Positions 49,580 to 58,849 are shown, numbered from the stretch's first letter. The stretch is DNA of 64,000 nt from an uncultured Clostridia bacterium (GCA_934670175.1 CAKUOX010000001.1:25662-89661); one strand, 5' to 3'. Notes: generated from the sequence alone by a model not told the origin. Numbers and translations are program-made.

Positions 49580-51331
49580 ATGCTGAAAAAGCTGGCAGGC
49601 TGTATTCGAGAATACAAAAAGCCCACCCTCGTCACGCTGGTACTGATTGTGCTGGAGGTCGTGATCGAGGTCATTATTCCGTTTATAACCGCCAATCTGG
49701 TAAACCAGATCAAGGCGGGCGTGCCCATCGCCGCGGTGCTCGAGGTGGGCGCGGTGCTGGTGGGGCTGGCGCTGGTGTCGCTGGCGTGCGGCGGCGGCGC
49801 GGGCGTGAGCTGCGCGCGCGCTTCTGCGGGCTTTGCGCGCAACCTGCGCCACGATGCGTTTGCGCGCGTTCAGGCGTATTCGTTTGAAAATATCGACAAG
49901 TTTTCCTCCGCGTCGCTGGTCACGCGCATGACCACGGACGTGAGCAACGTGCAGATGGCGTATATGATGCTCATCCGCACGGCGGTGCGCTGCCCGCTGA
50001 TGTTCGTCTTCTCCATCACGATGGCCTATATCATGGGCGGCGCGCTGGCGACCACGTTCGTCATTGTAGTGCCGCTGCTGATCTTCGGGCTGATGCTGAT
50101 CGCGCGCAAGGCAATGCCCGCGTTTCGCAGCGTATTTAAAAAATACGACCGCCTGAATGAATCCATCGAAGAAAACGTGCGCGGCATGCGCGTGGTCAAG
50201 AGCTTTGCCCGCGAGGACTACGAAAAGCAGAAGTTCGGCGTGGCAGCGGACAACATTCGCCGCGATTTCACGCGCGCCGAGCGCATTGTGGCGTTCAACG
50301 CGCCGCTGATGCAGTTCAGCATGTATTTCAACACCGCGTTCGTGCTGCTGGTGGGCGCGAAGCTCACCGTTACCAGCCACGGTGCGACTGTGGACGTGGG
50401 GCAGATTTCGGCGATGCTTAACTACGGCATGCAGATATTGATGTCGCTGATGATGCTGTCGATGATCTATGTGATGCTCACCATGTCTGCCGAATCCGCG
50501 CATCGCATTTGCGAGGTGTTGGACGAAGCGCCCGCGCTGGCCTCGCCGGAGAACGCCGAAACGCACGTCGCGGACGGCTCGATCGATTTTGAAAATGTGA
50601 GCTTCAAGTACAGCGCCGGCGCGCAGAGCTTTGCGCTGTCGAACGTGAATCTGCACATCCCCTCCGGCATGACGGTGGGTATACTCGGCGGCACGGGCTC
50701 CAGCAAATCTACGCTGGTGCAGCTGATTCCGCGCCTGTACGACGCCACCGAGGGCTGCGTGAAGGTCGGCGGGCAGGATGTGCGCCGCTACGATCTGGAG
50801 GCACTGCGCAGCGCAGTGGCGATGGTGCTGCAAAAGAATCTGCTGTTCTCCGGAACGATCGCCGAAAACCTGCGCTGGGGCAATCCGGACGCTGCGGATG
50901 AGGAGCTGCGCGAGGCCTGCCGTCTGGCGCAGGCGGACGAATTCATTTCGGCCTTCCCAGACGGCTACGATACCCACATCGAGCAGGGCGGCGCGAATGT
51001 TTCCGGCGGCCAGAAGCAGCGCCTGTGCATCGCCCGCGCGCTGTTGAAGAAGCCGAAGATACTGATTCTGGATGACTCCACCTCCGCCGTGGATACGCGC
51101 ACCGACGCGCTGATTCGCGAGGGACTGCGCCAGTATATTCCTGAAACCACGAAGATCATCATTGCGCAGCGCGTGGCCTCCGTGCAGGATGCCGACCTTA
51201 TCCTCGTGATGGATGGCGGCCGGATCGCCGCCACGGGCACGCACGCGGAGCTGCTGGCATCCAACGAGATCTACCGCGAGGTCTATACCTCGCAGACGAT
51301 GGGAGGCGCAGAAGATGAAGCAGATGAATAA
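49580..51331 (+). CDS. ABC exporter half-transporter with degenerate ATP site
   Basis: A 583-residue half-exporter: six membrane helices in residues ~1-320 and one ATPase domain. Walker A is GGTGSSKST near residue 373, with Ser at the usual Gly position, and Walker B ends LILDDSTSAVD, with Asp in place of the catalytic Glu; the signature VSGGQKQR is normal. This is the degenerate-site subunit of a heterodimeric exporter. It overlaps the partner gene by 17 bp. Together they likely export drugs or lipid-like compounds under MarR control. Confidence 0.92.
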   Translation: MLKKLAGCIREYKKPTLVTLVLIVLEVVIEVIIPFITANLVNQIKAGVPIAAVLEVGAVLVGLALVSLACGGGAGVSCARASAGFARNLRHDAFARVQAYSFENIDKFSSASLVTRMTTDVSNVQMAYMMLIRTAVRCPLMFVFSITMAYIMGGALATTFVIVVPLLIFGLMLIARKAMPAFRSVFKKYDRLNESIEENVRGMRVVKSFAREDYEKQKFGVAADNIRRDFTRAERIVAFNAPLMQFSMYFNTAFVLLVGAKLTVTSHGATVDVGQISAMLNYGMQILMSLMMLSMIYVMLTMSAESAHRICEVLDEAPALASPENAETHVADGSIDFENVSFKYSAGAQSFALSNVNLHIPSGMTVGILGGTGSSKSTLVQLIPRLYDATEGCVKVGGQDVRRYDLEALRSAVAMVLQKNLLFSGTIAENLRWGNPDAADEELREACRLAQADEFISAFPDGYDTHIEQGGANVSGGQKQRLCIARALLKKPKILILDDSTSAVDTRTDALIREGLRQYIPETTKIIIAQRVASVQDADLILVMDGGRIAATGTHAELLASNEIYREVYTSQTMGGAEDEADE

Positions 51332-53234
51332 GCCCGCGCCGGGCATGCGTGCGAGCACGAAGGGCGTGCTTGGCCGCGTGCTGAAAATGCTGTACGCGTA
51401 TTATCCGAAGCTCGTGCCGCTCACGGCGGTGTGCATACTGCTATCTGCGGCTACGGCTGCGGTGCCGTCCATATTTACGCAGAAGGTCATTGCCGTAATC
51501 CAGAAATGGTATGAAAGCGGCGACTGGGCGTCGGCGCGCGCCGAGATCATACCGCTGATCGCGCTGCTGATCGGCATATATATCGTGTCCGTGGCCGCCA
51601 TAGCGGTGTATACGCAGCTGATGGCCAACATCACGCAGGGCTTCCTGAGCCGGATGCGCTGCACCATGTTCAACGGCATGCAGAATCTGCCCGTGCGCTT
51701 CTTTGACAGCAACAGGCACGGCGACATCATGTCCTATTACACCAACGATATTGACACGCTGCGCCAGCTGGTCTCTCAGGCGCTGCCCACGCTGCTGCGC
51801 GCGGGCACGCTGGTGGCCTGCGTGCTGGGCATCATGCTGTATTACAGCCTGTGGATGACGCTGGTGGTGCTGCTGGGCGTGGTGCTGATGCTGCTGGTTT
51901 CCAAAAAGCTCGGCGGCGGCAGCGCGAAATATTTCATCCGCCAGCAGGCTACGCTCGGCCGCGCGGAGGGCTACATTCAGGAGATGATGAATGGCCAGAA
52001 GGTCGTGAAGGTGTTCAACCACGAGGCGGCCAGCCAGAGGGATTTTGACGAGGTGAACGATGCGCTCTGCCAGGACAGCAGCCGCGCCCACGCCTACGCC
52101 AATACGCTGGGGCCGATCATCATGAACATCGGCAACATCACCTATGTGCTGGTGGCGGTGGCGGGCGGCCTGTTCCTGCTGTCGGGGCTGAAGAACATAT
52201 CGCTCTCCGGCATGGCGTTTGAGCTGAGCATCGTGGTGCCCTTCCTGAACATGACCAAGCAGTTTACCGGCAACGTCAACCAGGTTTCCCAGCAGATCAA
52301 CGCCATCGTGATGGGTCTTGCGGGCGCGCAGCGCGTCTTTGCGCTGATGGATCAGCAGCCGGAGACCGACGACGGCTACGTCACGCTGGTGAACGCCGAG
52401 GAAAATGCGGACGGCACGCTGCGCGAGGCCGATCATCGCACCGGTATCTGGGCGTGGAAGCACCCGCATCAGGCGAGCGGCGAGGTGACCTACACGCGGC
52501 TGCGCGGCGACGTGCGGCTGGTGGACGTGGATTTTGCCTATGAGGAAGGCAAGGACGTGCTCCACGACGTGACGCTCTATGCCGAGCCCGGCCAGAAGGT
52601 GGCCTTCGTGGGCGCGACCGGCGCGGGCAAGACCACCATCACCAACCTCATCAACCGCTTCTACGACATCGCAGACGGCAAAATCCGCTACGACGGCATC
52701 AATATCAACAAGATCAAAAAGGCCGATCTGCGCCGCAGTTTGGGCGTGGTGCTGCAGGATACGAACCTGTTTACCGGCACGGTAATGGACAATATCCGCT
52801 ACGGCAAGCTCGACGCTACGGACGAGGAATGCCGCCAGGCGGCGAAGCTCGCGGGCGCGGACGATTTTATCACCCGCCTGCCCAGAGGCTACGATACGCC
52901 GCTGGAGAACAACGGTGCGAATCTCTCGCAGGGGCAGCGCCAGCTGATCGCCATTGCGCGCGCCGCGGTGGCCGACCCGCCGGTCATGGTGCTCGACGAG
53001 GCGACCTCCTCCATCGATACGCGCACCGAGGCCATCGTGCAGCGCGGCATGGATAAGCTGATGGAGGGCAGAACCGTGTTCGTCATCGCGCACAGGCTCT
53101 CCACCGTCAAAAATGCCGACGTCATCATGGTGCTGGATCACGGCCGTATCATCGAGCGCGGCAGCCATGAAAAGCTGATCGCCGAAAGGGGCACCTATTA
53201 CCGGCTCTATACCGGTGCATTTGAACTGGAATAA
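51315..53234 (+). CDS. ABC exporter half-transporter with complete catalytic site
   Basis: A 639-residue half-exporter from ATG 51315. Six membrane helices in residues ~30-350; ATPase domain with Walker A GATGAGKTT near residue 434, Walker B VMVLDEATSSID with catalytic Glu, and signature variant LSQGQRQ. An insertion of about 35 residues between the membrane part and ATPase (ENADGTLREADHRTGIWAWKH) is typical for the larger partner in such Firmicute pairs. It forms the heterodimer with the product at 49580. A terminator follows at once. Confidence 0.93.
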   Translation: MKQMNKPAPGMRASTKGVLGRVLKMLYAYYPKLVPLTAVCILLSAATAAVPSIFTQKVIAVIQKWYESGDWASARAEIIPLIALLIGIYIVSVAAIAVYTQLMANITQGFLSRMRCTMFNGMQNLPVRFFDSNRHGDIMSYYTNDIDTLRQLVSQALPTLLRAGTLVACVLGIMLYYSLWMTLVVLLGVVLMLLVSKKLGGGSAKYFIRQQATLGRAEGYIQEMMNGQKVVKVFNHEAASQRDFDEVNDALCQDSSRAHAYANTLGPIIMNIGNITYVLVAVAGGLFLLSGLKNISLSGMAFELSIVVPFLNMTKQFTGNVNQVSQQINAIVMGLAGAQRVFALMDQQPETDDGYVTLVNAEENADGTLREADHRTGIWAWKHPHQASGEVTYTRLRGDVRLVDVDFAYEEGKDVLHDVTLYAEPGQKVAFVGATGAGKTTITNLINRFYDIADGKIRYDGININKIKKADLRRSLGVVLQDTNLFTGTVMDNIRYGKLDATDEECRQAAKLAGADDFITRLPRGYDTPLENNGANLSQGQRQLIAIARAAVADPPVMVLDEATSSIDTRTEAIVQRGMDKLMEGRTVFVIAHRLSTVKNADVIMVLDHGRIIERGSHEKLIAERGTYYRLYTGAFELE

Positions 53235-53250
53235 ATCATTAATAAAAGGT

Positions 53251-53292
53251 CACCGGCGTGCTCTAGTAGAACACGCCAGTGGTTTTTTTTTA
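53251..53292 (+). terminator. Terminator of the MarR-exporter operon
   Basis: CACCGGCGTG and CACGCCAGTG (with one G-T pair) form a stem over 53252-53282 with a loop of about 11 nt, followed by nine T at 53284-53292. Confidence 0.9.
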
Positions 53293-53331
53293 GATACCTG
53301 CGGCGAAAAAGCGCTTCGCCGTTTGGTATGA

Positions 53332-54534
53332 TCAGCGCCTGTGGTGGTTCAGGAAATCGCTCAGCTCCTCCATGGCTTCCGCGAGCTGCGCCGGCTCCGG
53401 CAGCATGACGATGCGGAACCGCATGTCCTCGTGCCAGTCGAAGCCGTCGCCGGGAATGACCAGAATGTGCTTCTCGTGCAGGAATTTTATGGAGAAGTCG
53501 TGCGCATCCTCAAAGCTGTACAGCTTATGGTCGAGCCCGGGGAACAGATAGAACGCCGCATGGTTCATGACATAGTGAACGCCTTCGATCTTTTTCAGGC
53601 CGTCGATCACTGCCCTGCGCTGCTCGTACAGCCTGCCGCCGGGAACGATCATTTTCTGCGTGCTGTTGCGATCCGCCATGGACGCCGGTATGACCAGCTG
53701 GGTCAGCGCGTTTCCGCACAGGCGCATGGAAGCCAGTTGCATTACGCCGTCCTTGATCTCATCCAGCCCAGGGCCGGAAAACACCATCCAGCCGCAGCGG
53801 AAGCCGCACACGATGTGACTCTTGGAAAGCCCGTTGAACGTGACGCAGGGCAGATCGGGCGCGAGCGCCGCGATGGATTCATGCGGCAGGCCGTCCATTA
53901 CCAGGCGGTCGTAGATCTCATCCGCCAGCAGCACCAGATGATTCTGGCGGGCGATCTCCGCGATCTCCATCAGAATTTCGTGGTTGTACACAACGCCCGT
54001 GGGATTGTTCGGATTGATAATCAGGATCGCCTTGGTGCGGTCGCTGACTTTGCTGCGAATATCGTCCGGATCGGGGTTCCAATCATTTTCAGGGTCGCAG
54101 CGGTAGAAGTGCGGCACGCCGCCGCAGAGATAGGTGTTGTTGCTCCACAGCGAATAGCAGGGGGACGGCAGCAGAATTTCGTCGCCGGCCCCGATCAGGG
54201 CGGAAACGAGCATGGACGCCGCCTCGCTGACGCCGTTGCAAATGAACACGTCATTCGGCGTGATGCCCTGCAGGCCGCGGGAGGCGTGGTACGCACAGAT
54301 GGAATCGCGCGCCTCGATCATGCCGCGCACGTCGCAGTAGGGTACTGCCCGATCGACCTGGGCGATCAGCGCCTCGCGTACGCTCGGCGGCAGCTCAAAG
54401 CCAAAGCGCGCCGGATTGCCGGTGTTCAGCTTCAGAATGTGCGTCCCCGCGGCCTCCATGCGCAGCGCTTCCTGATACAGCGGGCCGCGAATATCGGAAT
54501 GGACGTGATCCAGATGTTTGGAACGAGAGATCAT
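53332..54534 (-). CDS. Pyridoxal-phosphate aminotransferase, class I/II (AlaT-like)
   Basis: A 400-residue aminotransferase from ATG 54534 (GGAGG upstream); the longer frame has no site. Typical motifs: KLNTGNPARFGF near residue 34, SLWSNNTYL region, NPNNPTG near 175 (cofactor-binding Asn), LLADEIYDRLV near 205 and FNGLSKSHIVCGFRCGWM near 240, whose Lys forms the Schiff base. The end GDGFDWHEDMRFRIVMLPE matches alanine/aspartate-type transaminases (AlaT). Likely role: alanine-pyruvate amino transfer. It stands alone on the minus strand. Confidence 0.92.
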   Translation of the reverse strand: MISRSKHLDHVHSDIRGPLYQEALRMEAAGTHILKLNTGNPARFGFELPPSVREALIAQVDRAVPYCDVRGMIEARDSICAYHASRGLQGITPNDVFICNGVSEAASMLVSALIGAGDEILLPSPCYSLWSNNTYLCGGVPHFYRCDPENDWNPDPDDIRSKVSDRTKAILIINPNNPTGVVYNHEILMEIAEIARQNHLVLLADEIYDRLVMDGLPHESIAALAPDLPCVTFNGLSKSHIVCGFRCGWMVFSGPGLDEIKDGVMQLASMRLCGNALTQLVIPASMADRNSTQKMIVPGGRLYEQRRAVIDGLKKIEGVHYVMNHAAFYLFPGLDHKLYSFEDAHDFSIKFLHEKHILVIPGDGFDWHEDMRFRIVMLPEPAQLAEAMEELSDFLNHHRR

Positions 54535-54696
54535 TTTATCAGGCCTCCAGAGCAGATGATCGATATTACAGCGCGTCGGATGAACGCGATTTTTGACGTT
54601 ACTCCAGTATACCACCTTTGCGTGCATATGTCCATTCATTCTTTGTTTAGAGCGTGTTTTAAAAGCCCCAGTTTCGCTGGTTACTGACCTTTAAGC

Positions 54697-54731
54697 AAAA
54701 AAAACCGGCGGTTCCCGCAAAGAATCGCCGG
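54697..54731 (-). terminator. Terminator for the minus-strand secreted-protein operon
   Basis: On the minus strand CCGGCGATTC (54731-54722) pairs with GGTTCC-type GAACCGCCGG (54714-54705), one G-T pair, and is followed by eight T (54704-54697). It lies 270 bp after the stop at 54998. Confidence 0.75.
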
Positions 54732-54755
54732 ATTCGGCTTGTCAAAAAAGGATTT

Positions 54756-54794
54756 TGACAAGCCTGGTGGACGGGGAAGCAAGCTCCCCCGCCA
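54756..54794. repeat. Dispersed hairpin repeat, copy B
   Basis: TGACAAGCCTGGTGGACGGG followed by GAAGCAAGCTCCCCC and GCCA. It matches the reverse complement of 46727-46767 with few differences, including the GTGGACGGGGAA/CAAGCTCCCC hairpin. Confidence 0.6.
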
Positions 54795-54997
54795 CTGCCA
54801 CCCTCACCAGTTTTTGCTAAAATCCTTCGGATTTCCGAGCGCAAAAACTGCAGGGAAACGATTTTTGCTCTGGAAAATGAGATTTTCCGCTGCAAAAATC
54901 GCCCCGTGCCCACCGTACACGCCGCTGGGCACGATTGGAGGTTCGAGGAGGCTTCGACCTTTTCCAGTTCTCCTGTTTTTTCGACAGAAGGAACCCA

Positions 54998-55981
54998 TCA
55001 GAAATTATCCAGATTCAGCGCCGCGCTGCCGACGCCGTTTTCGCCGTCGGTCAGGCTGTCATCGTTCAGCGTGAGCGTGTATTTCATGCCCTCCTGAAGC
55101 GAAACGGTCTGGCCGCCGTCATCAAAGAGCATGGCCTCGTAGCTGCCGGCATCACCGAAGGCGTCGTCAAGGCCGTACCAGCTTTCGCCTGTGCCCAGAT
55201 GCACGCAATAATTGCCGCCGGGCAGCCTGACCGAGGCGCGCCCCTCCGGGCCGATAAACAGCGCGGAAACGAGCTTGCCGCCCAGATACAGCTTGGCCAG
55301 CGTCGCCTGCCCCTCGATGGGATCCTGTATGCTCAGCATCAGCTGCATGCTGCGCCCCTCCAGATCCTCCGCGCGGTAGATCTCGCCGGTTGCGGGCCAG
55401 GGCTGCGCGCATTCTTTGGCGCGCGCCGCGCCGTCGCTCCAGCCGCAGGCGGCAAACAGCTGCGCCGCACGGTAGCCGCACCCCGCCGCCAGACTTGCGC
55501 ACGCCAGATCGTAGTCCATTTCGCCCGCCTCGAGGCCCACGGTGCGGATCAGCGCCTCGGCGTCCTCCGGACTCTGCTGCACGCGCAGCCACAGCACGAG
55601 CCGCGCAAAGCACGCCGCATCCGCCGTTTCCACAGCTGCTGCGCCGCGCGCCGCCCGCGCCTCGTTCAGCGCGGCGAAGGTCTTGGAGCCGGCGTTGCCG
55701 TCCACATAGATGCTTGCGCCCAGCGCCTTCAGCAGCTTTTGCAGTCCCTTCGCGCTGCGGTTCTTCGCGCCCATTCCGATCGTTTCGCCCGAGGAAAGCG
55801 CTTCCCACGCGCTGTCGTAGTCGTCATCGTTCAGCTCGGCGAGCATCGCGCGCACGGCCTCACCGTTCAGCGCGCTGTCCGCCGCCGCGAGCCCGTCCGT
55901 TTCCACCGCTTCGGCGCAGGCAGCGCCCAGCAGCATCAGCATGGCCAGCAGCGCCGCCAGCATTCTTCTGCATTCCTTCAT
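54998..55981 (-). CDS. Secreted protein with peptidoglycan-binding-like repeat
   Basis: A 327-residue protein from ATG 55981, with a signal peptide (LAALLAMLMLLGAACA, residues ~6-21; the Ala-Cys may be a lipobox). Residues ~70-105 (KGLQKLLKALGASIYVDGNAGSKTF) resemble a peptidoglycan-binding type 1 repeat. The last ~110 residues are beta-rich with no known domain. The NUDIX gene ends 1 bp upstream of this start, so both are in one transcript. A cell-wall-attached function is likely; nothing more is known. Confidence 0.72.
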   Translation of the reverse strand: MKECRRMLAALLAMLMLLGAACAEAVETDGLAAADSALNGEAVRAMLAELNDDDYDSAWEALSSGETIGMGAKNRSAKGLQKLLKALGASIYVDGNAGSKTFAALNEARAARGAAAVETADAACFARLVLWLRVQQSPEDAEALIRTVGLEAGEMDYDLACASLAAGCGYRAAQLFAACGWSDGAARAKECAQPWPATGEIYRAEDLEGRSMQLMLSIQDPIEGQATLAKLYLGGKLVSALFIGPEGRASVRLPGGNYCVHLGTGESWYGLDDAFGDAGSYEAMLFDDGGQTVSLQEGMKYTLTLNDDSLTDGENGVGSAALNLDNF

Positions 55982-55982
55982 A

Positions 55983-56564
55983 TTACACCTGTCTCCCTTC
56001 ACATTTTATAAATTCCGCCAGCTTTTGATTGAGCTTCGTATAGACGCGCGCCTGAAACCACGGCTCCGTAGACGCCGCGATCGCGTCATCCAGCGCGAAC
56101 CACCGGACATTGCTGTTTTCATCGGCCTTGGCGCGCAGCGGCTGATCCTCGTCCGCCTCGAGCAGGTAGGTGAAATTCAGGTGCAGGTGGCTGGAAACGT
56201 ATTCGCCGCGCTTGACGTGACCATCCACCGTGAGCGCCTCCATTGAAAATATTTCCGGCGAAAGCGGCCGCACGCGCACAATGCCGCTCTCCTCGCGCAC
56301 CTCGCGCAGCGCCACGCCCAGCAGGTCGCGTTCACCGTCGGCATGCCCGCCCAGCCAGCTCCACGAATTGTAGATGTTGTGGTACGCCATCAGTATCCTG
56401 CTGCGCGCGGGGTTGACCACCCATGCCGACGCCGTGACGTGCGCCAGACGATTTTCGCGGGTGAAGATGTCGGCAAAGCGCTCGACGCAGTCCTGTATCA
56501 GCGCCCGATCCCGCGCCTCCTGTTCGTTAAAGGGCACGAAGCGCCCGATCTGTTCAAGCAGCAT
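55983..56564 (-). CDS. NUDIX hydrolase
   Basis: A 193-residue enzyme from ATG 56564, with GGGAGG 8 bp upstream. The Nudix box is complete: GHADGERDLLGVALREVREESGI (split here as GHADGERDLLGVALRE plus VREESGI), with the metal-binding REVREE. The family hydrolyses nucleoside diphosphates linked to another group; the exact substrate is unknown. It begins 1 bp from the next gene (55981) and has a leader of ~160 nt after a good promoter at 56733-56761. Confidence 0.9.
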   Translation of the reverse strand: MLLEQIGRFVPFNEQEARDRALIQDCVERFADIFTRENRLAHVTASAWVVNPARSRILMAYHNIYNSWSWLGGHADGERDLLGVALREVREESGIVRVRPLSPEIFSMEALTVDGHVKRGEYVSSHLHLNFTYLLEADEDQPLRAKADENSNVRWFALDDAIAASTEPWFQARVYTKLNQKLAEFIKCEGRQV

Positions 56565-56725
56565 GCGTCCCGCCTCCCTGTCATATTTCCTTGCGGATCG
56601 GCGTGCTCCACTGGCAGCCGCCGCCCAGCCTATGGCGGCGGCGATCAGCTTAAAGCGCCCGCCTCCGCGGAGCACTTTCGGACTCTGTCGGAGGCCGCAG
56701 CTCCGGCGCGTACGGCAGCACGCAG
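56565..56725 (-). other. Long structured 5' leader of the NUDIX gene
   Basis: About 160 nt of transcribed, non-coding sequence between the promoter at 56733 and the start at 56564. On the minus strand, GTGCTCC and GGAGCAC can close a large structure that contains CCGCCGCC/GGCGGCGG. It does not match any riboswitch or T-box that I know. May be a regulatory RNA or simply GC-rich leader. Confidence 0.4.
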
Positions 56726-56732
56726 ACAATTC

Positions 56733-56761
56733 ATAATAAACCCGCTGCGGGTATTTGTCAA
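56733..56761 (-). promoter_or_regulatory. Minus-strand promoter with palindrome in the spacer
   Basis: On the minus strand TTGACA (56761-56756), 17 bp, TATTAT (56738-56733). The spacer holds the 13-bp palindrome ACCCGCAGCGGGT (56752-56740), a good operator candidate. The bases upstream on the same strand (56762-56937) are AT-rich and hold no supported gene. Confidence 0.65.
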
Positions 56762-56937
56762 TGTGCGCCACCGCGCCGGACGAGCAAAAAGAAACATCAA
56801 AACAAATGATGTAAATGAATGGATTGAGCAGCAACCTCTTACAACTGAATACAACTTCTTAGAAGGTGGATTACACTTTCAGAAGGCGGGCTTCATCTTT
56901 CTATTAATTGATATAGGTGTGAAATATCTTGGAAGAT

Positions 56938-57987
56938 TTATCGTCTAAATGAATACCCCGTCCCCCGTCCATTCCCAATCTTGATGATCGTACCATTCTT
57001 CACCAAATCACCAAGGGCCTTTTCAATGGTTGTGGCACTGATATCAGGGCAGGCATCCATAATGTCCTTTTTGGTCACCTTTCCCAGTCTATTTTCGATG
57101 AACTGGCGCACGCGCTCTGGTTTGGAGATTCCCTTCGTGGTCAGATGCTCCACGCGGTCAGAGAATGTCTTGTATGCGCGCTTTATAATGCCCAGCGTGT
57201 AGGAGACGAACGGCATATAGTCGTTCGTGCCGTCATGCCAGCCAATAGAGCTTGCTTGCAGCGCATCGTAGTAGGTATCCTTCGTCTTTTCGATCAGCAT
57301 TTCGATGCTGATATACTTGCCGACGATATATCCGCTGCGATACAGCAGCAGGAGAGTCAAGAGACGGCTCATGCGCCCGTTGCCATCATTGAAAGGATGG
57401 ATGCAGAGAAAATCCAGCACGAACATAGGGATCAGCAGCAGCGGGTCAACCTCGCCGCGATCCACTTCCCGCAAAAACTGATTGCAGAGATTTTCAATCA
57501 TATCTGGCGTTTCAAACGTAGCCGCAGGACGAAAGCGCACTCTCTTCGTTCCGTCTTCCAGCGCCTCCTCAATCACGTTGTCGGTGTTTTTGAAGTGACC
57601 ACCGATACCAATTCCGCTGTACTGATACAGGTCACGATGAAGCTGCAAGATAACGTTCGCGCGAGGGGGGATGTAGTCATAGTTCTCATGAATCGTCGCC
57701 AACACGTCGCGATAGCCGGCAATTTCATTTTCATTGCGGCTGCGCGGCGCGGATTTCTCTTTAACAAGAGCCTGAATGCGATCATCCGAAGTATAAATCC
57801 CCTCAATGCGGTTGGAAGCTTCCGTGGACTGTATTTTTGCAATTTCCAGCAGATGTGACAGCACATCGGCCTTCGCTTCGATGAAAAGGTTCTGTTGTCC
57901 CTTATATTCATGGATATAGCCAAGCATATTGACGATATCGTTTGTCAAGAGCTTTGCGGCGGACGCTTTGAAATCAAATTCCCGCAC
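56938..57987 (-). CDS. Fic-family AMP-transferase with inhibitory helix
   Basis: A 349-residue Fic protein. The start is GTG 57987, 6 bp after GGAGG. The N-terminal Fic/DOC domain contains the inhibitory motif S58-x3-E62-G63 (SNRIEG). The Fic core motif HPFNDGNGRMSR is at about residues 197-208, complete with catalytic His and the phosphate-loop residues. The C-terminal ~80 residues form a winged helix (KKDIMDACPDISATTIEKALGDLVKNG). It should AMPylate a protein target and be self-inhibited. No antitoxin gene is adjacent. Targets are unknown. Confidence 0.92.
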   Translation of the reverse strand: MREFDFKASAAKLLTNDIVNMLGYIHEYKGQQNLFIEAKADVLSHLLEIAKIQSTEASNRIEGIYTSDDRIQALVKEKSAPRSRNENEIAGYRDVLATIHENYDYIPPRANVILQLHRDLYQYSGIGIGGHFKNTDNVIEEALEDGTKRVRFRPAATFETPDMIENLCNQFLREVDRGEVDPLLLIPMFVLDFLCIHPFNDGNGRMSRLLTLLLLYRSGYIVGKYISIEMLIEKTKDTYYDALQASSIGWHDGTNDYMPFVSYTLGIIKRAYKTFSDRVEHLTTKGISKPERVRQFIENRLGKVTKKDIMDACPDISATTIEKALGDLVKNGTIIKIGNGRGTGYSFRR

Positions 57988-58057
57988 ATTGCACCTCCGA
58001 ATTGCTTTTACTGCATTATTTTATCACGCTTCGATGCAATTATCAAGCGAATACAGA

Positions 58058-58849
58058 TTAAATATGCAGATTCACGCCGCCACGCCGGACGAGCCTGCGG
58101 TATTCTGTGGGCAGCATTTCATACATCTTCCGAAATTCGGCGGTGAATTTGCTGGGGCTTTCGTAGCCCACGGCGCGCGAAATATCCGCGACGCTGTCGT
58201 CGCCGTCGCGCAGCAGCGCCGCCGCGCGCTCCATGCGGTGCTCGCGCATATGCGCGGCGATGGAGCTGCCGTAGACCGCCTTGAACAGCGCCTTCAGCGT
58301 GGATGGATTGATATGGAAGCGGCGCGAAAGCTCCTCTATGGTCACGCGGCTGGACAGATCCGCCGTCAGCGTTTCATGTACCCGCCGCACGATCTCCACC
58401 TGCTCCTGCGGATACTGCGCCGCCTCCGCGCCCGCGCGCTCGTCCGGCGACAGCTGGCGCGGCGCGATTTCGGAAATATCGCTTTCCTCCGGACAGGCGA
58501 TGGCCATTGTCTTTTCGATCATAATGTGCAGCAGCTGCGCCTGCTCGCTGTCCGACGCGCGGTAGCACACCTCGCGCCCGCGCCGGCGGCTGACGATCAG
58601 ACCGCTGTCCTTGAGCTGGCGCAGGTGGTGCGAGACCGCCGGACTGCTCATTTCCATCAGCGCCGAGATGTCCAGCACACATTCCTCGCAGTGGCACAGC
58701 AGCCAGAATATGCGGATTCGGCTGCTGTCCGAGAGCTGGCGAAATACGTCGGCCACGGTCTGAAAGTGCTCCGTGCGCCGCAGGCACTGGCTCAGCTGCT
58801 CGATTTTGCCGCCGTGCTCGTGGTGATGCGGCAGATTGGATTCCGTCAT
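58058..58849 (-). CDS. ArsR-AraC fusion metal-responsive regulator
   Basis: A 263-residue fusion. After a His-rich start (HHHEHGG) comes an ArsR/SmtB winged HTH (residues ~30-98: DSSRIRIFWLLCHCEECVLDISALMEMSSPAVSHHLRQL), with CHCEEC as possible metal ligands. Residues ~160-258 are an AraC-type double HTH (VTIEELSRRFHINPSTLKALFK and SVADISRAVGYESPSKF). Such a fusion is uncommon. It is divergent from an HMA protein and P-type ATPase, whose promoter carries an ArsR-like operator at 58964-58981, so it most probably controls metal efflux. Confidence 0.88.
   Translation of the reverse strand: MTESNLPHHHEHGGKIEQLSQCLRRTEHFQTVADVFRQLSDSSRIRIFWLLCHCEECVLDISALMEMSSPAVSHHLRQLKDSGLIVSRRRGREVCYRASDSEQAQLLHIMIEKTMAIACPEESDISEIAPRQLSPDERAGAEAAQYPQEQVEIVRRVHETLTADLSSRVTIEELSRRFHINPSTLKALFKAVYGSSIAAHMREHRMERAAALLRDGDDSVADISRAVGYESPSKFTAEFRKMYEMLPTEYRRLVRRGGVNLHI

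Larger units (their letters stand above)
54535..54997. other. 463-bp gene-free region with several hairpins
   Basis: Between the aminotransferase start and the end of the secreted protein gene there is no supported gene. It contains the aminotransferase leader (54535-54620), a minus-strand terminator (54697-54731), a 27-bp hairpin (GCTTGTCAAAA/TTTTGACAAGC, 54737-54763), a dispersed repeat (54756-54794) and several inverted blocks of TGCAGGGAAACG/AAAAATCG type further on. Short open frames here have no ribosome sites. Confidence 0.6.

Noticed and set aside
53341..54687. 448-codon open frame on the plus strand
   Set aside because: Antisense of the aminotransferase, which has complete PLP-enzyme motifs.
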